A stretch of DNA of 64,000 nt, from positions 75,219 through 139,218 of the forward strand of contig NZ_LYPA01000075.1 in the NCBI RefSeq assembly GCF_001675045.1, read 5' to 3'. The notes below the pieces were generated by a model, which saw only the letters and a program-made list of their open reading frames with translations, was not told the origin of the DNA and searched no databases. The translations under genes were made by a program, and so were the position numbers. The DNA comes from Paenibacillus oryzae (lineage in GTDB: Bacteria > Bacillota > Bacilli > Paenibacillales > Paenibacillaceae). Positions 44,690-53,446 of the stretch are shown one piece after another (within the stretch, counting starts at the first letter, position 1; every line of letters begins with the position of its first letter).

Positions 44690-46078
44690 CTATTTGCTTC
44701 GCACCTCGAAGATGCCAAACTTCAAATAATGGCCTTCCCGCATGTCCAGCAGCTGCGGATGATCCTTGCCCGCCGCTCTCCACTCCACCAGGCGAAGCAC
44801 CTTGCCCGCATCGGCCGCCGCCGCGGCGATGGCATCGCGAAACAGCTCCGGACTCATATGGTAAGAGCAGCTGGCCGTCACCAGATAGCCGCCTTCATTA
44901 ACAAGCTTCATGCCATGCAAATTGATATCCTTGTAGCCCCGCGCAGCGCCAGCCACAGCGCCTTTAGACTTGGCAAATGCAGGCGGGTCCAGGATGACGA
45001 CATCCCATGTGCGGCCTTGACCGCTAAATTTGGAGGATGTATCACTTTTTCCTGCAGCCCGGGCTGCACGTTCCTCCAGCCCTTTAACTTGCTCCCGCAA
45101 GTAGTGAAAGGCGTCAGCCGCCACAAACTCCACTCTGTCTTCAAAACCGTTCAGTTCGACATTGCGTTTTGCCGTTTCAAGCGCATGCTCGGAAATGTCC
45201 AGACAGGTAACACGTTTTGCGCCGTATTTGCAAGCATGCAGCGTAAAGCTGCCTGTATGTGCAAAGCATTCCAGCACGGTTGCTCCGTCCCAATAGGGAA
45301 ACGTCACGATTTTTCCATTTGCATTAAGCGGTACCCGTTCACCTTCACCATCGGGATGTTCCCCTAACGCTATGCCGCTTCGGCTGCCCCAGCCCGTCAT
45401 CAACGGCTCCAGCGCGGCGCGATTTTCCCTCTGGTCATAGAAGTAGCCTGTTTTTTGCCCTTCTGCAATATCAACCTCAAGCTTCAAGCCGTTTTCACGG
45501 ATTTGGACAGACGCAGGACAATGTCCATAAAGAACACCTGTTTTTTCCTCCAGCCCCTCTAGCTTTCTTACGCCTACATCACTGCGCTCATATATGCCCT
45601 CCGGGCTAAAAACATCCGTCAACGCCTCCGTCAGCTCGTCCCGCCTGCTGTCTATGCCCAGCGTCAGCAGCTGAACAACAAGCACGCCCCCGAACCGGTC
45701 CACAATCAAGCCCGGCAAGCCGTCTGCCTCGCCATAGACCAGGCGGCAATCCTCATCCTTCACAAAACGCCTGCGATGCTCCTTGCAGCGCTCCAGTCTT
45801 TCCACAAAAAAAGCCTTGTCCATTTCGGAGACCGGACTCCATGAAATGACGCGAATGCTGATTTGCGAAGCCGGATTCCAATAACCCGTTGCCAAATATT
45901 TGCCGTGATGCGTCACCACATCGACCAAACCGCCTGCGATAGCGCCTTCTTCCACGCCTTGAATTTCACTGGCAAAAATCCAGGGATGTCCGTTTTCGGT
46001 TCTTTTTTTTCGTTCCTTTTTCAAAAATGCTTTGGGATGGCTCACCGTTCTGTTCGTCCTCTCCATGCGGGATGTCAT
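44690..46078 (-). CDS. RlmI-like SAM-dependent rRNA (cytosine-C5) methyltransferase
   Basis: About 462 residues. An N-terminal PUA-like domain (PKAFLKKERKKRTENGHPWIF ... ISIRVISW) and a C-terminal Rossmann methyltransferase with LECFAHTGSFTLHACKYGAKRVTCLDIS and VVILDPPAFAKSK. Family members methylate 23S rRNA cytosine. It has two extra stretches compared with a minimal member: a 20-residue insert before ATVLECF and a Ser/Gly/Lys-rich one before the DPPAF motif. Start is uncertain: 46078 or 46066 (MERT...) are both possible. The divergent phosphate transporter homologue begins 340 bases away, with a dispersed repeat between. Confidence 0.85.
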   Translation of the reverse strand: MTSRMERTNRTVSHPKAFLKKERKKRTENGHPWIFASEIQGVEEGAIAGGLVDVVTHHGKYLATGYWNPASQISIRVISWSPVSEMDKAFFVERLERCKEHRRRFVKDEDCRLVYGEADGLPGLIVDRFGGVLVVQLLTLGIDSRRDELTEALTDVFSPEGIYERSDVGVRKLEGLEEKTGVLYGHCPASVQIRENGLKLEVDIAEGQKTGYFYDQRENRAALEPLMTGWGSRSGIALGEHPDGEGERVPLNANGKIVTFPYWDGATVLECFAHTGSFTLHACKYGAKRVTCLDISEHALETAKRNVELNGFEDRVEFVAADAFHYLREQVKGLEERAARAAGKSDTSSKFSGQGRTWDVVILDPPAFAKSKGAVAGAARGYKDINLHGMKLVNEGGYLVTASCSYHMSPELFRDAIAAAAADAGKVLRLVEWRAAGKDHPQLLDMREGHYLKFGIFEVRSK

Positions 46079-46175
46079 GCTTGTCCCGCTTGCGGCATAT
46101 AGATAGTAATCGATACTTATGAACATTATAACCTGACTTCAAAATAGACATCGGCAACTGTCTTTTGACCGCCTG

Positions 46176-46360
46176 ACGGTCACCGATGACCGCTAGAGCC
46201 TAAAATGGATACATTGGATTCATGTAACGGTCACCAACGTCCTTTAGAGTCTCAAAAGTCTCGTTTTGGGGATGTAATTAAGCTTTTACGGTCATGCATG
46301 ACCTTTAAAAATGGATATTGCATCAAAACAAAGCTTTAAAGGTCATGCATGTCCGTAGGG
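46176..46360 (+). repeat. Dispersed four-core repeat, copy 2 (51-61-51 spacing)
   Basis: Same architecture as at 11.6 kb. Right half-cores start at 46186, 46237, 46298 and 46349, so the spacing is 51, 61 and 51 bp. Cores read GGTCACCGATGACC, GGTCACCAACGTCC, GGTCATGCATGACC (a perfect palindrome) and GGTCATGCATGTCC. The first three are preceded by ACGG-type bases and all have TTTARA or GCTAGA-like tails. It lies in the 339-base divergent gap before the phosphate transporter homologue (46079-46417), which has no coding frame of note. Confidence 0.85.
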
Positions 46361-46417
46361 AACAGCTAGCTTCCGCGGCCTCGCACTCCATTTTACATGC
46401 TAAGGAGATTTAACATT

Positions 46418-47383
46418 ATGTCGATACCCAGCCTGCTGTTTGTGCTGTACGGCTTCGGGGTTTTTCTGTGCGGCATGAAGCTTATGGAGCTTGCCCTGCA
46501 CCGTCTGGCCGGTCCTTACCTGGACAAAACCCTGCAAAGGTTCACCGCAACTCCGCTAAGAGGCATGGCCGTAGGCGCTGCCGCATCCGCCGCCCTTCAG
46601 AGCAGCACAGCGGTTACCGTTGTTTCCATCGGTATGGTGAACGCCCGTCTGCTCAGCTTCAGCCGAACGCTTGGCATTGTGCTGGGCACTAATATCGGAA
46701 CTTGCCTTACTACGGAATTAATTGGTCTTAATATCAGCCATGCGGCGGTCCCCATGCTTGGTCTTTCGGCTATGTTATGGCTGTTTACCGTATTGACGGG
46801 CGAAATGAATCCCATTGCGAATGGCGGCAGACGCGCCTGGCTGAAAAGCCTGCGCTCCGCTTCCCTTGCACTGGCCGGCTTTAGTTTGCTTCTAATGGGA
46901 TTATCTATGATGCAATCCATCGGACCCGATATACAAAACAGCGGAGTCTATGACTGGTTTCTGGGCAAATCGGCGACCAGCCTCTGGTGGGGCCTTGCCG
47001 CAGGAATAGCCTTGACGGCAGCCGTTCATAGCAGCGCCGCGGTAATCGGCATGGTCATGGGGTTTGTTATGCTTGGCGCTATGCCCCCGGAGCTAGGCGT
47101 CGCCATTGTGCTCGGCGCCAATGTCGGGACCTGCAGCACGGCGCTGCTGGCCGGCATCGGGAGCACAAGGGAAGGGCGCTTTGTGGCTTATGCCCATACC
47201 GTGTTAAATATTGGCGGCGCACTTCTGTTCATGCCCCTGATTGGCGAGCTGACGCTCTTATCGGACTGGCTGTCTCACTCGCCATCATCACTTGTCGCCC
47301 GCGCGCAAACTATTTTTAACGTGGCGTGTTCGTTGCTTGCGCTTCCTTTTTGTTACTTAAGCATTTGGAACAGGGTAGGCTGA
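46418..47383 (+). CDS. Na/Pi-cotransporter family protein, YqeW-like
   Basis: 321-residue polytopic membrane protein. It has the family's two repeated domains, each with a signature: AALQSSTAVTVV near residue 60 and AAVHSSAAVIGMV near 210; the intervening loops include GTNIGTCLTTE and GANVGTCSTAL. These are typical of sodium/phosphate cotransporter II-like proteins. In Bacillus subtilis yqeW, of this family, also lies next to yqeV (mtaB). The ATG at 46418 has AAGGAGA 9 bases upstream. Only the second plus-strand gene in the window. Confidence 0.92.
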   Translation: MSIPSLLFVLYGFGVFLCGMKLMELALHRLAGPYLDKTLQRFTATPLRGMAVGAAASAALQSSTAVTVVSIGMVNARLLSFSRTLGIVLGTNIGTCLTTELIGLNISHAAVPMLGLSAMLWLFTVLTGEMNPIANGGRRAWLKSLRSASLALAGFSLLLMGLSMMQSIGPDIQNSGVYDWFLGKSATSLWWGLAAGIALTAAVHSSAAVIGMVMGFVMLGAMPPELGVAIVLGANVGTCSTALLAGIGSTREGRFVAYAHTVLNIGGALLFMPLIGELTLLSDWLSHSPSSLVARAQTIFNVACSLLALPFCYLSIWNRVG

Positions 47384-47446
47384 AGCGATAGTGTCTAACC
47401 TTAAAATCTATAACGCACCTTAATGCTTTGCTTTCAGGATGCGAAT

Positions 47447-47470
47447 GCCCCTTGTAACGGGGCTTTGGTT
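47447..47470 (+). terminator. Weak terminator after the YqeW-like gene
   Basis: GCCCC and GGGGC arms with a 7-base loop, followed by CTTTGGTT on the plus strand. The T tract is interrupted, so this is a weak candidate. It lies between the convergent Na/Pi-transporter and Nudix genes. Confidence 0.4.
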
Positions 47471-47508
47471 AGCCGAAAACCAGCTGCGCCTTCGAAGTCC
47501 AGCTGTGC

Positions 47509-47940
47509 CTAGTTGGTTTCTATTCCAAGCAGCCTGAGCGCGCCCGCAACAATCCGGTGGTTGTTGTCATAACCGGATTGCTTCTGGCGGCGCCAAGCCT
47601 CGAGCGGCTCAAACCAGTCAACGCCTCTGATCTCCTCTACCTGGGCTTGATGGGTTCCGCCGATCGCCTCAACCAGATAGTAGTGGACCTCCTTGTTCAC
47701 CGTTCCATGCTGAGCATGCTCATATTGATATTTGATCTGGTCAATCGGCTCTATTATAGCGCCCAACAGACCGGTTTCCTCTTTAATTTCGCGCAGCGCC
47801 GTCTGCTCGACCGTCTCTCCCGGCTCCATTTTTCCTTTGGGAAGAGAAACCTTTCCATAGCGGTCCTGAATAAGCTGAATTTGCAGCTCTCCCTGCTCAT
47901 TGCGGCGGTATACGACGCCGCCTGCTGATATTTCCATCAT
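47509..47940 (-). CDS. Nudix hydrolase
   Basis: 143 residues with a complete Nudix box: GKMEPGETVEQTALREIKEETGL (near 36-58), i.e. the GX5EX7REUXEEXGU pattern. The N-terminal EISAGGVVYRR and a C-terminal EIRGVDWFEPLEAW fit diadenosine-polyphosphate or 8-oxo-dGTP type members; substrate not assignable. It lies 86 bases downstream of mtaB on the same strand. Confidence 0.9.
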   Translation of the reverse strand: MMEISAGGVVYRRNEQGELQIQLIQDRYGKVSLPKGKMEPGETVEQTALREIKEETGLLGAIIEPIDQIKYQYEHAQHGTVNKEVHYYLVEAIGGTHQAQVEEIRGVDWFEPLEAWRRQKQSGYDNNHRIVAGALRLLGIETN

Positions 47941-48026
47941 GCCTCTTCCCCCTTGCAGCCTTTATCCATTAGTATATGCAGCAAAGGAATTCTTCATCTT
48001 GTGAATCCAGCCGCTGCCGGTACATG

Positions 48027-49526
48027 TTATGCTTTGATGGTTTCTGTGCGCTCATACTTGTACGTATGAAGCTCCTCGTCCTCTTCTTCCAAAGCTTCTC
48101 CATTGACGGCGGACGCGCGAAGCGCATCCAGGCTTTGGCCGTGATTAAGCGGCCGACCGCCGCCGCGGCGCGAGGCAACGGAAACATCATCTCGTTCCCG
48201 ATCCGCTTCGAGTACGCGAAGAAGCTGGCCTGTGCACTCATTAACGCCCGCTTCCGTAACCTTAACACGGCACAACTGGCCGATCAAAGCCTCAGAGCCT
48301 GCAAAAGCCACATTCAAGTAGTTGTCGGAGTGGCCCATTACCCACTCTTCACCGTCGACTCCCTTTACTACCCTCTCCGGAATGACGTCCAGCACCTCGC
48401 CAATTGACTTCTTGGCATATTGAAGCTGAAGCTTTTCGGACAAGTCGATCAGCTTGTGCACACGTTCATTTTTGACTTCCTCATCAACCTGGTCTTCCAT
48501 CCTTGCCGCCGGCGTTCCCGTCCGCTTGGAGTAAGGGAACACATGCATTTCCGCAAAAGCAAGCTCCTCCATCAGCTTATAGCCCGCTTCGAACATCTCG
48601 TCGGTTTCACCCGGGAAACCTACGATTACATCCGTTGTAATAGCGACGCCAGGCATAGCTTCATGCAGACGCTTGATTTTGGAGGCAAATTCCTCTGTCG
48701 TATATTTACGGCGCATCCGCTTCAGCACGCTGTTGTCTCCCGCCTGCAGCGGGATATGAAGATGGCGGCACATTTTGGAGGAGCGATTCAGCACATCGAT
48801 CATTTCGTCATCGATCTGGCTTGCCTCTATGGAGCTGATGCGAATTCGCTCCAGCCCTTCCACCTTGTCCAGATCCCACAGCAGACTGGTCAAGTTGTAA
48901 TTTTCCATATCGTCGCCGTAGCCGCCGGTATGAATGCCCGTCAATACGATTTCCTTGTAGCCTGCAGCAACAAGAGAACGGGCTTGCTCCAGCACGCTTT
49001 GCGGCTCGCGGCTGCGCGAAAGGCCGCGCGACCAAGGAATGATGCAGAAGGTGCAGAAGTTATTGCAGCCCTCCTGGATTTTCAGAAATGCACGCGTCCG
49101 CTCCGTAAAGTCCGGCACGTCCAGCTCCTCAAAGCTGCGTGTCTTCATAATATTGCGTACTGCGTTGACCGGCGTGCGGTCCTCTCTGATCTGACCGACA
49201 AAATCCATTATTTTGTCGCGGTCCTGCGTGCCGATAACAAGATCAACGCCGTCAATCGCCAAAATTTCCGCCGGCGATGTCTGGGCATAACAGCCCGTCA
49301 CCGCAATAATCGCATCCGGATTTCTGCGGATGGCGCGACGAATGATTTGGCGGCTTTTTTTGTCCCCCGTATTGGTAACCGTGCATGTATTGATCACATA
49401 CACATCCGCGGTATCCTCAAACTCTACTTGCTCGTAGCCTGTATTTTTGAACAGCTGCCAAATGGCCTCCGTATCATAAAAATTCACTTTGCAGCCCAAT
49501 GTATAAAATGCAACGGTTGACGTCAT
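48027..49526 (-). CDS. mtaB: tRNA (N6-threonylcarbamoyladenosine(37)-C2)-methylthiotransferase MtaB
   Basis: 499-residue radical SAM enzyme that adds methylthio to t6A37 of tRNA. The N-terminal MTTase domain has Cys in LGCKVN, NTCTV and TGCYAQT; the radical SAM cluster is CNNFCTFC; a TRAM-like domain follows (about 375-440). The tail (about 445-499) is longer than in Bacillus and rich in Arg/Gly/Glu. The ATG forms an ATGA overlap with the rsmE stop. Confidence 0.95.
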   Translation of the reverse strand: MTSTVAFYTLGCKVNFYDTEAIWQLFKNTGYEQVEFEDTADVYVINTCTVTNTGDKKSRQIIRRAIRRNPDAIIAVTGCYAQTSPAEILAIDGVDLVIGTQDRDKIMDFVGQIREDRTPVNAVRNIMKTRSFEELDVPDFTERTRAFLKIQEGCNNFCTFCIIPWSRGLSRSREPQSVLEQARSLVAAGYKEIVLTGIHTGGYGDDMENYNLTSLLWDLDKVEGLERIRISSIEASQIDDEMIDVLNRSSKMCRHLHIPLQAGDNSVLKRMRRKYTTEEFASKIKRLHEAMPGVAITTDVIVGFPGETDEMFEAGYKLMEELAFAEMHVFPYSKRTGTPAARMEDQVDEEVKNERVHKLIDLSEKLQLQYAKKSIGEVLDVIPERVVKGVDGEEWVMGHSDNYLNVAFAGSEALIGQLCRVKVTEAGVNECTGQLLRVLEADRERDDVSVASRRGGGRPLNHGQSLDALRASAVNGEALEEEDEELHTYKYERTETIKA

Positions 49527-50308
49527 GGCTGCGCTCCCCCCATTTCTCCTGATTCATATACTAAACAGGTCAAGCCTGCTATTCCCGCTGTTTCAGCCCG
49601 TAAAATACGCTTGCCAAGCCCCGTCAAAACGGCTCCGGCAGCAGCGGCTTCTTCGGCCTCCCGCTCAGCAAAGCCGCCCTCAGGCCCGGCGATAAGCAAT
49701 ATGCGGGGCGGAGCTTCATTTCCGGCGCGGCGCAGCCGCCATTCCTTTACAGCGTCGCCGATCCCGACGCCGTGAGCTGAATCACCCGCGCGCTCATAGC
49801 AAAATAAAGCCAGATCATAGGCCGGTATATCTGCCAGAAGCCCCTTCCAGCTTTTCACCGCCTCCACTGAAGGAATCCGGTGCCGGTGGCTTTGCTCCGC
49901 CGCTTCCTTGGCGATTTTGCTCCAGCGCTCCAGCCGCTTGGCTTCCTTCTTACCGTCGTATTGGACGATATTCCGTTCCGACTGAAACGGTAAAAAGGCA
50001 ACCGCGCCAATCTCCGTCCCCTTCTGGATAACCAGCTCCATCTTGTCGCCCTTGGGCAAGCTTTGGGCAATGGTCACCTGCCAGAGAGGCTCGCTATCCT
50101 GCGGCAGCAGCTCCTGAACGCTGCCCCGTACTTCTTGGCCGTCGAGCTGTACCACTTTAACAAGCGCGCTGCGCTCGCCGCCGTCGCAGGCGATAAAAAC
50201 ATCGCCTGCGTTCATTCTCATGACCCGCGAGGCATGATGGGCGTCCTCTCCCCGCAATATAACCATGCCGTCCTGGAATTGCTCAGACGCCACAAAATAG
50301 CGCTGCAT
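49523..50308 (-). CDS. rsmE: 16S rRNA (uracil(1498)-N3)-methyltransferase RsmE
   Basis: 261-residue SPOUT-class methyltransferase for U1498 of 16S rRNA. A PUA-like N-terminus (MQRYFVASEQFQDGMVILRGEDAHHASRVMRM) is followed by VTIAQSLPKGDKMELVIQKGTEIGA and the knot-forming ILLIAGPEGGFAEREAE and LGKRILRAETA motifs. The ATG at 50308 has AAGGTGG 8 bases upstream. It overlaps mtaB by four bases. Confidence 0.95.
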   Translation of the reverse strand: MQRYFVASEQFQDGMVILRGEDAHHASRVMRMNAGDVFIACDGGERSALVKVVQLDGQEVRGSVQELLPQDSEPLWQVTIAQSLPKGDKMELVIQKGTEIGAVAFLPFQSERNIVQYDGKKEAKRLERWSKIAKEAAEQSHRHRIPSVEAVKSWKGLLADIPAYDLALFCYERAGDSAHGVGIGDAVKEWRLRRAGNEAPPRILLIAGPEGGFAEREAEEAAAAGAVLTGLGKRILRAETAGIAGLTCLVYESGEMGGAQP

Positions 50309-50388
50309 CAGTTTAACCACCTTTTTAAACACGCAATTTTACATAAGTCCGTCCTTCATCATAGCATGTCTGTCGACAATAAATCTAT

Positions 50389-51054
50389 TTAGATGACAAA
50401 AGAAACCAATTTCCCAACAAATAAAGTGATGTTTTCCGTCCATCCCAAAATTGGACCAATAGTCACCGCGCGCAATGGCGGAATAAAGACCAGCAGGAGG
50501 AATATAATAACGCCCCACTGCGCATGCTGCTCGATTTTGAAGCGCAGGTTCAGTGGCAAAAATTCCATCACAATCCGGTAGCCATCAAGCGGCGGTAGCG
50601 GAATAAGGTTAAATACAAACAACAAAAAATTAAAGTGAATGAAATACCCGAAAAAGGTTTCGATCGCAGCTCTAACGCCATCCGAAGCTCCATCCACTAG
50701 ACCGAAGCGATACAAAAGGAATAGCAAAAAGAACGATAGCACCCCAAGTAAAAAATTGCTAACCGGACCCGCCGCTGACACGATAACGCTCATCAGGCGC
50801 GGATTACTGAATCGGCTTGCCCGAACAGGCACGGGCTTGGCCCAGCCAAAGCCGGCAAGAATGATAAAAATAAATCCAAGAAAGTCAAGATGAGCTACAG
50901 GGTTAAGCGTTACTCGTCCTTCCTTATAAGCCGTATCATCGCCGAATTTCCATGCGGTGAACGCATGGGCAAATTCATGAATCGTAAAGCAAAGAATAAT
51001 GGAAAGGACGATAAACGGAAGCTCCTCTATCGGAAACCAAAAAAAGTTGCTCAG
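50389..51054 (-). CDS. Site-2 protease family membrane metalloprotease (M50B), non-AUG start
   Basis: 221-residue protein. Reading in frame, the coding sequence extends upstream of the first ordinary start (a GTG at 50832) and contains SIILCFTIHEFAHAFTAWKFGDD with the zinc HExxH motif, then LNPVAHLD and later NLIPLPPLDG; several hydrophobic helices make up the rest. Between the prmA stop TAG (51070-51072) and this coding part the in-frame codons are GAG GGG CTG ATA CGT CTG AGC, so the likely start is the CTG at 51054, 9 bases after AGGAGGGG. If the GTG were used the catalytic motif would be lost. Family size (about 215) supports the long form. Role unknown. Confidence 0.8.
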   Translation of the reverse strand: MSNFFWFPIEELPFIVLSIILCFTIHEFAHAFTAWKFGDDTAYKEGRVTLNPVAHLDFLGFIFIILAGFGWAKPVPVRASRFSNPRLMSVIVSAAGPVSNFLLGVLSFFLLFLLYRFGLVDGASDGVRAAIETFFGYFIHFNFLLFVFNLIPLPPLDGYRIVMEFLPLNLRFKIEQHAQWGVIIFLLLVFIPPLRAVTIGPILGWTENITLFVGKLVSFVI

Positions 51055-51069
51055 ACGTATCAGCCCCTC

Positions 51070-52059
51070 CTATGCTTTTTCAGCTACAAAAGCAATCCAA
51101 TCTTCGTCACGATGCTTTTGGACGATGCGGAAGCCTGCTCCGATCAGCCCTTGCTCCACGTCATCCTCTTTGTTTTTGTAAATACCGGACGCGATATAAG
51201 TCCCGCCTGGTTTCAGCGCCGCATAAACATCGTCCAGGAAAAGCAAAATGATTTCTGCCAAAATATTGGCGACAATGAGGTCTACAGGCAGTGAGACAGC
51301 GACTGGAGCATCTTCAGAGCTTCCGCCGTTTCCGGCACTATTGCCCTTCAATACGCCAAGCAAATCGCTGACCTTGACTTGTATATCATTCGACAAGGCA
51401 TTTAGATGAACGTTTTCAGTTGCGCTGGATACGGCAACGGGATCAAGATCAAGCGCAAGCACCTTTTTGGCGCCCAGCTTTACAGCCCCGATAGCCAGAA
51501 TGCCGGAGCCTGTGCCAACGTCAATGACTTCTTCTCCGCCCTTAATGACGCTTTCCAGCGTACGAAGACAAAGCGCGGTTGTTGGATGAGTGCCTGTGCC
51601 AAACGCCATGCCGGGGTCCAGCTCTATAATTACCTCGCCGTCTGCCGGGTCGTATGACTCCCAGGTAGGCTTGATGGTAAGTTTTTCAGAGACCCTTATC
51701 GGCTTAAAATATTGCTTCCATGCTGTAGCCCAGTCTTCATCATCCACGTCTGCAGATGCATAAACAACGTCGCCGGGATCAATATCGAACTCGCGCAGCT
51801 CCTCCACGCGCGGCTTTAGTTGCCGAATCAGCTCTTCAGGATTGGTGCCTTCCGCAAAATACCCCTTGATTACGGCTTGCCCCTCCGGTATATCGTTAAG
51901 CGGCAGCTCGTACCATTGTCCAAGAGACGTATCGCGAGGTTTGTTAAGGGTTCCCGATTCCTCGATAGATACGCCCCCCGCTCCCATCTCATGCAAAAAA
52001 TTAGAAATCATTTCTGTTGCTTCTTCCGTTGTATGAATAGTCAGTTCATGCCATTTCAT
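51070..52059 (-). CDS. prmA: Ribosomal protein L11 methyltransferase PrmA
   Basis: 329-residue SAM methyltransferase that modifies ribosomal protein L11. Typical parts are MKWHELTIHTTEEATEMI at the start, WKQYFKPIRVSEKLTIKPTWE, ELDPGMAFGTGTHPTTALCL, DVGTGSGILAIGAVKLGAKKVLALDLDPVAV and DLIVANILAEIIL. A Ser/Gly/Glu-rich insert is present in the last third. GGAGG lies upstream of the ATG. It is followed in frame by the site-2 protease gene after its TAG. A weak -10 (TACAAT) lies between the dnaJ terminator and prmA. Confidence 0.96.
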   Translation of the reverse strand: MKWHELTIHTTEEATEMISNFLHEMGAGGVSIEESGTLNKPRDTSLGQWYELPLNDIPEGQAVIKGYFAEGTNPEELIRQLKPRVEELREFDIDPGDVVYASADVDDEDWATAWKQYFKPIRVSEKLTIKPTWESYDPADGEVIIELDPGMAFGTGTHPTTALCLRTLESVIKGGEEVIDVGTGSGILAIGAVKLGAKKVLALDLDPVAVSSATENVHLNALSNDIQVKVSDLLGVLKGNSAGNGGSSEDAPVAVSLPVDLIVANILAEIILLFLDDVYAALKPGGTYIASGIYKNKEDDVEQGLIGAGFRIVQKHRDEDWIAFVAEKA

Positions 52060-52125
52060 TTCCTTTGCCTCCTACATTTCAATAAAGCCTATCCTCTATT
52101 GTACAACAGAGCAGCCCTTTGGCAC

Positions 52126-52159
52126 AAAAAAACGTTCCGCGCTATTCGCCGCGGAACGC
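52126..52159 (-). terminator. Terminator of the heat-shock operon, overlapping the dnaJ stop
   Basis: GCGTTCCGC and GCGGAACG arms around GGCGAATA, followed by a run of seven T on the minus strand. The last coding codons of dnaJ (Ala-Phe-Arg-Gly-Glu-stop) form the 5' arm and loop of the hairpin. Confidence 0.88.
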
Positions 52160-53263
52160 TTTCTTCATTTTATCAAAAATGGATTCATGATGCTCGCTCT
52201 GTTCGTTTGTTTGCTGACCATTGCTTTCGCCAAATTGACGAAGCAGGTCTTTTTGGTCTTCGGTGAGGTTTGTAGGCGTCACAATCGTCACCTTTACATG
52301 CTGATCGCCCGTGCCATAGCTGCGCAGCTTAGGAACGCCTTTGCCCTTCAAGCGGAAATACATTCCCGTTTGAGTGCCTGCCGGAATTTTCAGCTTAACC
52401 TTTTCCGTCAATGTCGGAATTTCGATTTCATCTCCAAGCGCTGCCTGCACAAAGGTCAACGGAACCTCGCAATAAATGTCGTCGCCTTCGCGCTGGAAGA
52501 AATCATGCGACTTGACGCGCAGCACGATATAAAGATCGCCAGCCTGCCCGCCGCGCAATCCGCCTTCACCTTCGCCGCTCATGCGGATTTGAGCGCCATC
52601 GTCCACCCCAGCAGGAATGTTGACTTTGATTCTGCGCTGCTTTTTAACTTTACCCGCTCCATGGCATGTTCCGCATTTTTCACGAATGATTTTGCCCGTC
52701 CCGCTACAATTGGAGCATGCTCTCCGGTTAACCATTCGGCCAAACGGCGTATTCTGAACCACTTCCTGCTGGCCGGAGCCATGGCAGACGGAACAGTTTT
52801 CCGGCTTCGTACCCGGTTTTGCTCCCGTTCCGAAGCAGGTGTCGCAGGATTCGGTGCGCGGAATCGTAATTTCGGATTCCTTGCCAAATACCGCTTCCTT
52901 GAATTCAATGGTCATCGTATATTGAAGATCATTGCCTCGCTGCGGCGCATTGGGGTCGCGACGACCGCCGCCGCCGCCAAAAAACATATCAAAAATGTCG
53001 CCAAAGCCGCCAAAATCGGCGCCTCCGCCCATTCCCGCATTAGGGTCCACATGACCGTAACGGTCATAGGTGGCGCGTTTGCCGTCATCGCTTAAAACGT
53101 CATAGGCTTCCTTAACTTCCTTAAACTTTGCTTCCGCATCTGCGGCCTTGTTTACGTCGGGATGATATTGGCGGGCCAGCTTGCGGTATGCTTTTTTGAT
53201 ATCATCCGTTGAAGCGTCCTTGCCTAGCTCCAATACTTCGTAATAATCGCGTTTTTCAGCCAA
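52142..53263 (-). CDS. dnaJ: Chaperone DnaJ
   Basis: 373-residue Hsp40 that delivers unfolded proteins to DnaK and stimulates its ATPase. J domain with HPD at 34-36, Gly/Phe-rich linker (about 70-110), four CxxCxGxG zinc repeats (CDTCFGTG, CSVCHGSG, CSNCSGTG, CGTCHGAG) and the C-terminal substrate-binding domain. Shares the operon with hrcA, grpE and dnaK, after an unusual 215-base gap. Confidence 0.98.
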   Translation of the reverse strand: MAEKRDYYEVLELGKDASTDDIKKAYRKLARQYHPDVNKAADAEAKFKEVKEAYDVLSDDGKRATYDRYGHVDPNAGMGGGADFGGFGDIFDMFFGGGGGRRDPNAPQRGNDLQYTMTIEFKEAVFGKESEITIPRTESCDTCFGTGAKPGTKPENCSVCHGSGQQEVVQNTPFGRMVNRRACSNCSGTGKIIREKCGTCHGAGKVKKQRRIKVNIPAGVDDGAQIRMSGEGEGGLRGGQAGDLYIVLRVKSHDFFQREGDDIYCEVPLTFVQAALGDEIEIPTLTEKVKLKIPAGTQTGMYFRLKGKGVPKLRSYGTGDQHVKVTIVTPTNLTEDQKDLLRQFGESNGQQTNEQSEHHESIFDKMKKAFRGE

Positions 53264-53367
53264 CCATTGTCACCCCCGTCCTGTCATTTACGCTGCGGCC
53301 GCCAAGGCGGCGCAAAACGCGTGAAAGGAGGTCAAGAACAGCGTTTTCGCCGTCCCTAACCTCCAGA

Positions 53368-53446
53368 CCGCCGCTTTAACTGTCAAGCAGCGGCGGCTTA
53401 GCTTGACGTACCGCTTTAAAAGCGGCGACTGCCAGAAGGAGCAGTC
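53368..53446 (-). promoter_or_regulatory. Three consecutive hairpins in the dnaK-dnaJ gap
   Basis: The 215-base gap (53264-53478) holds no gene. Three inverted repeats lie side by side: CCGCCGCT/AGCGGCGG (53368-53375, 53389-53396), CCGCTT/AAGCGG (53411-53416, 53420-53425) and GACTGC/GCAGTC (53427-53432, 53441-53446). None is followed by a T-run on the minus strand, so they are not standard terminators. RNA processing, stability or attenuation between the two genes is possible. Confidence 0.5.

Noticed and set aside
48420..49520. 366-codon plus-strand frame opposite mtaB
   Set aside because: It lies entirely within a well supported gene on the other strand and has a Cys/His/Arg-rich composition typical of antisense frames.
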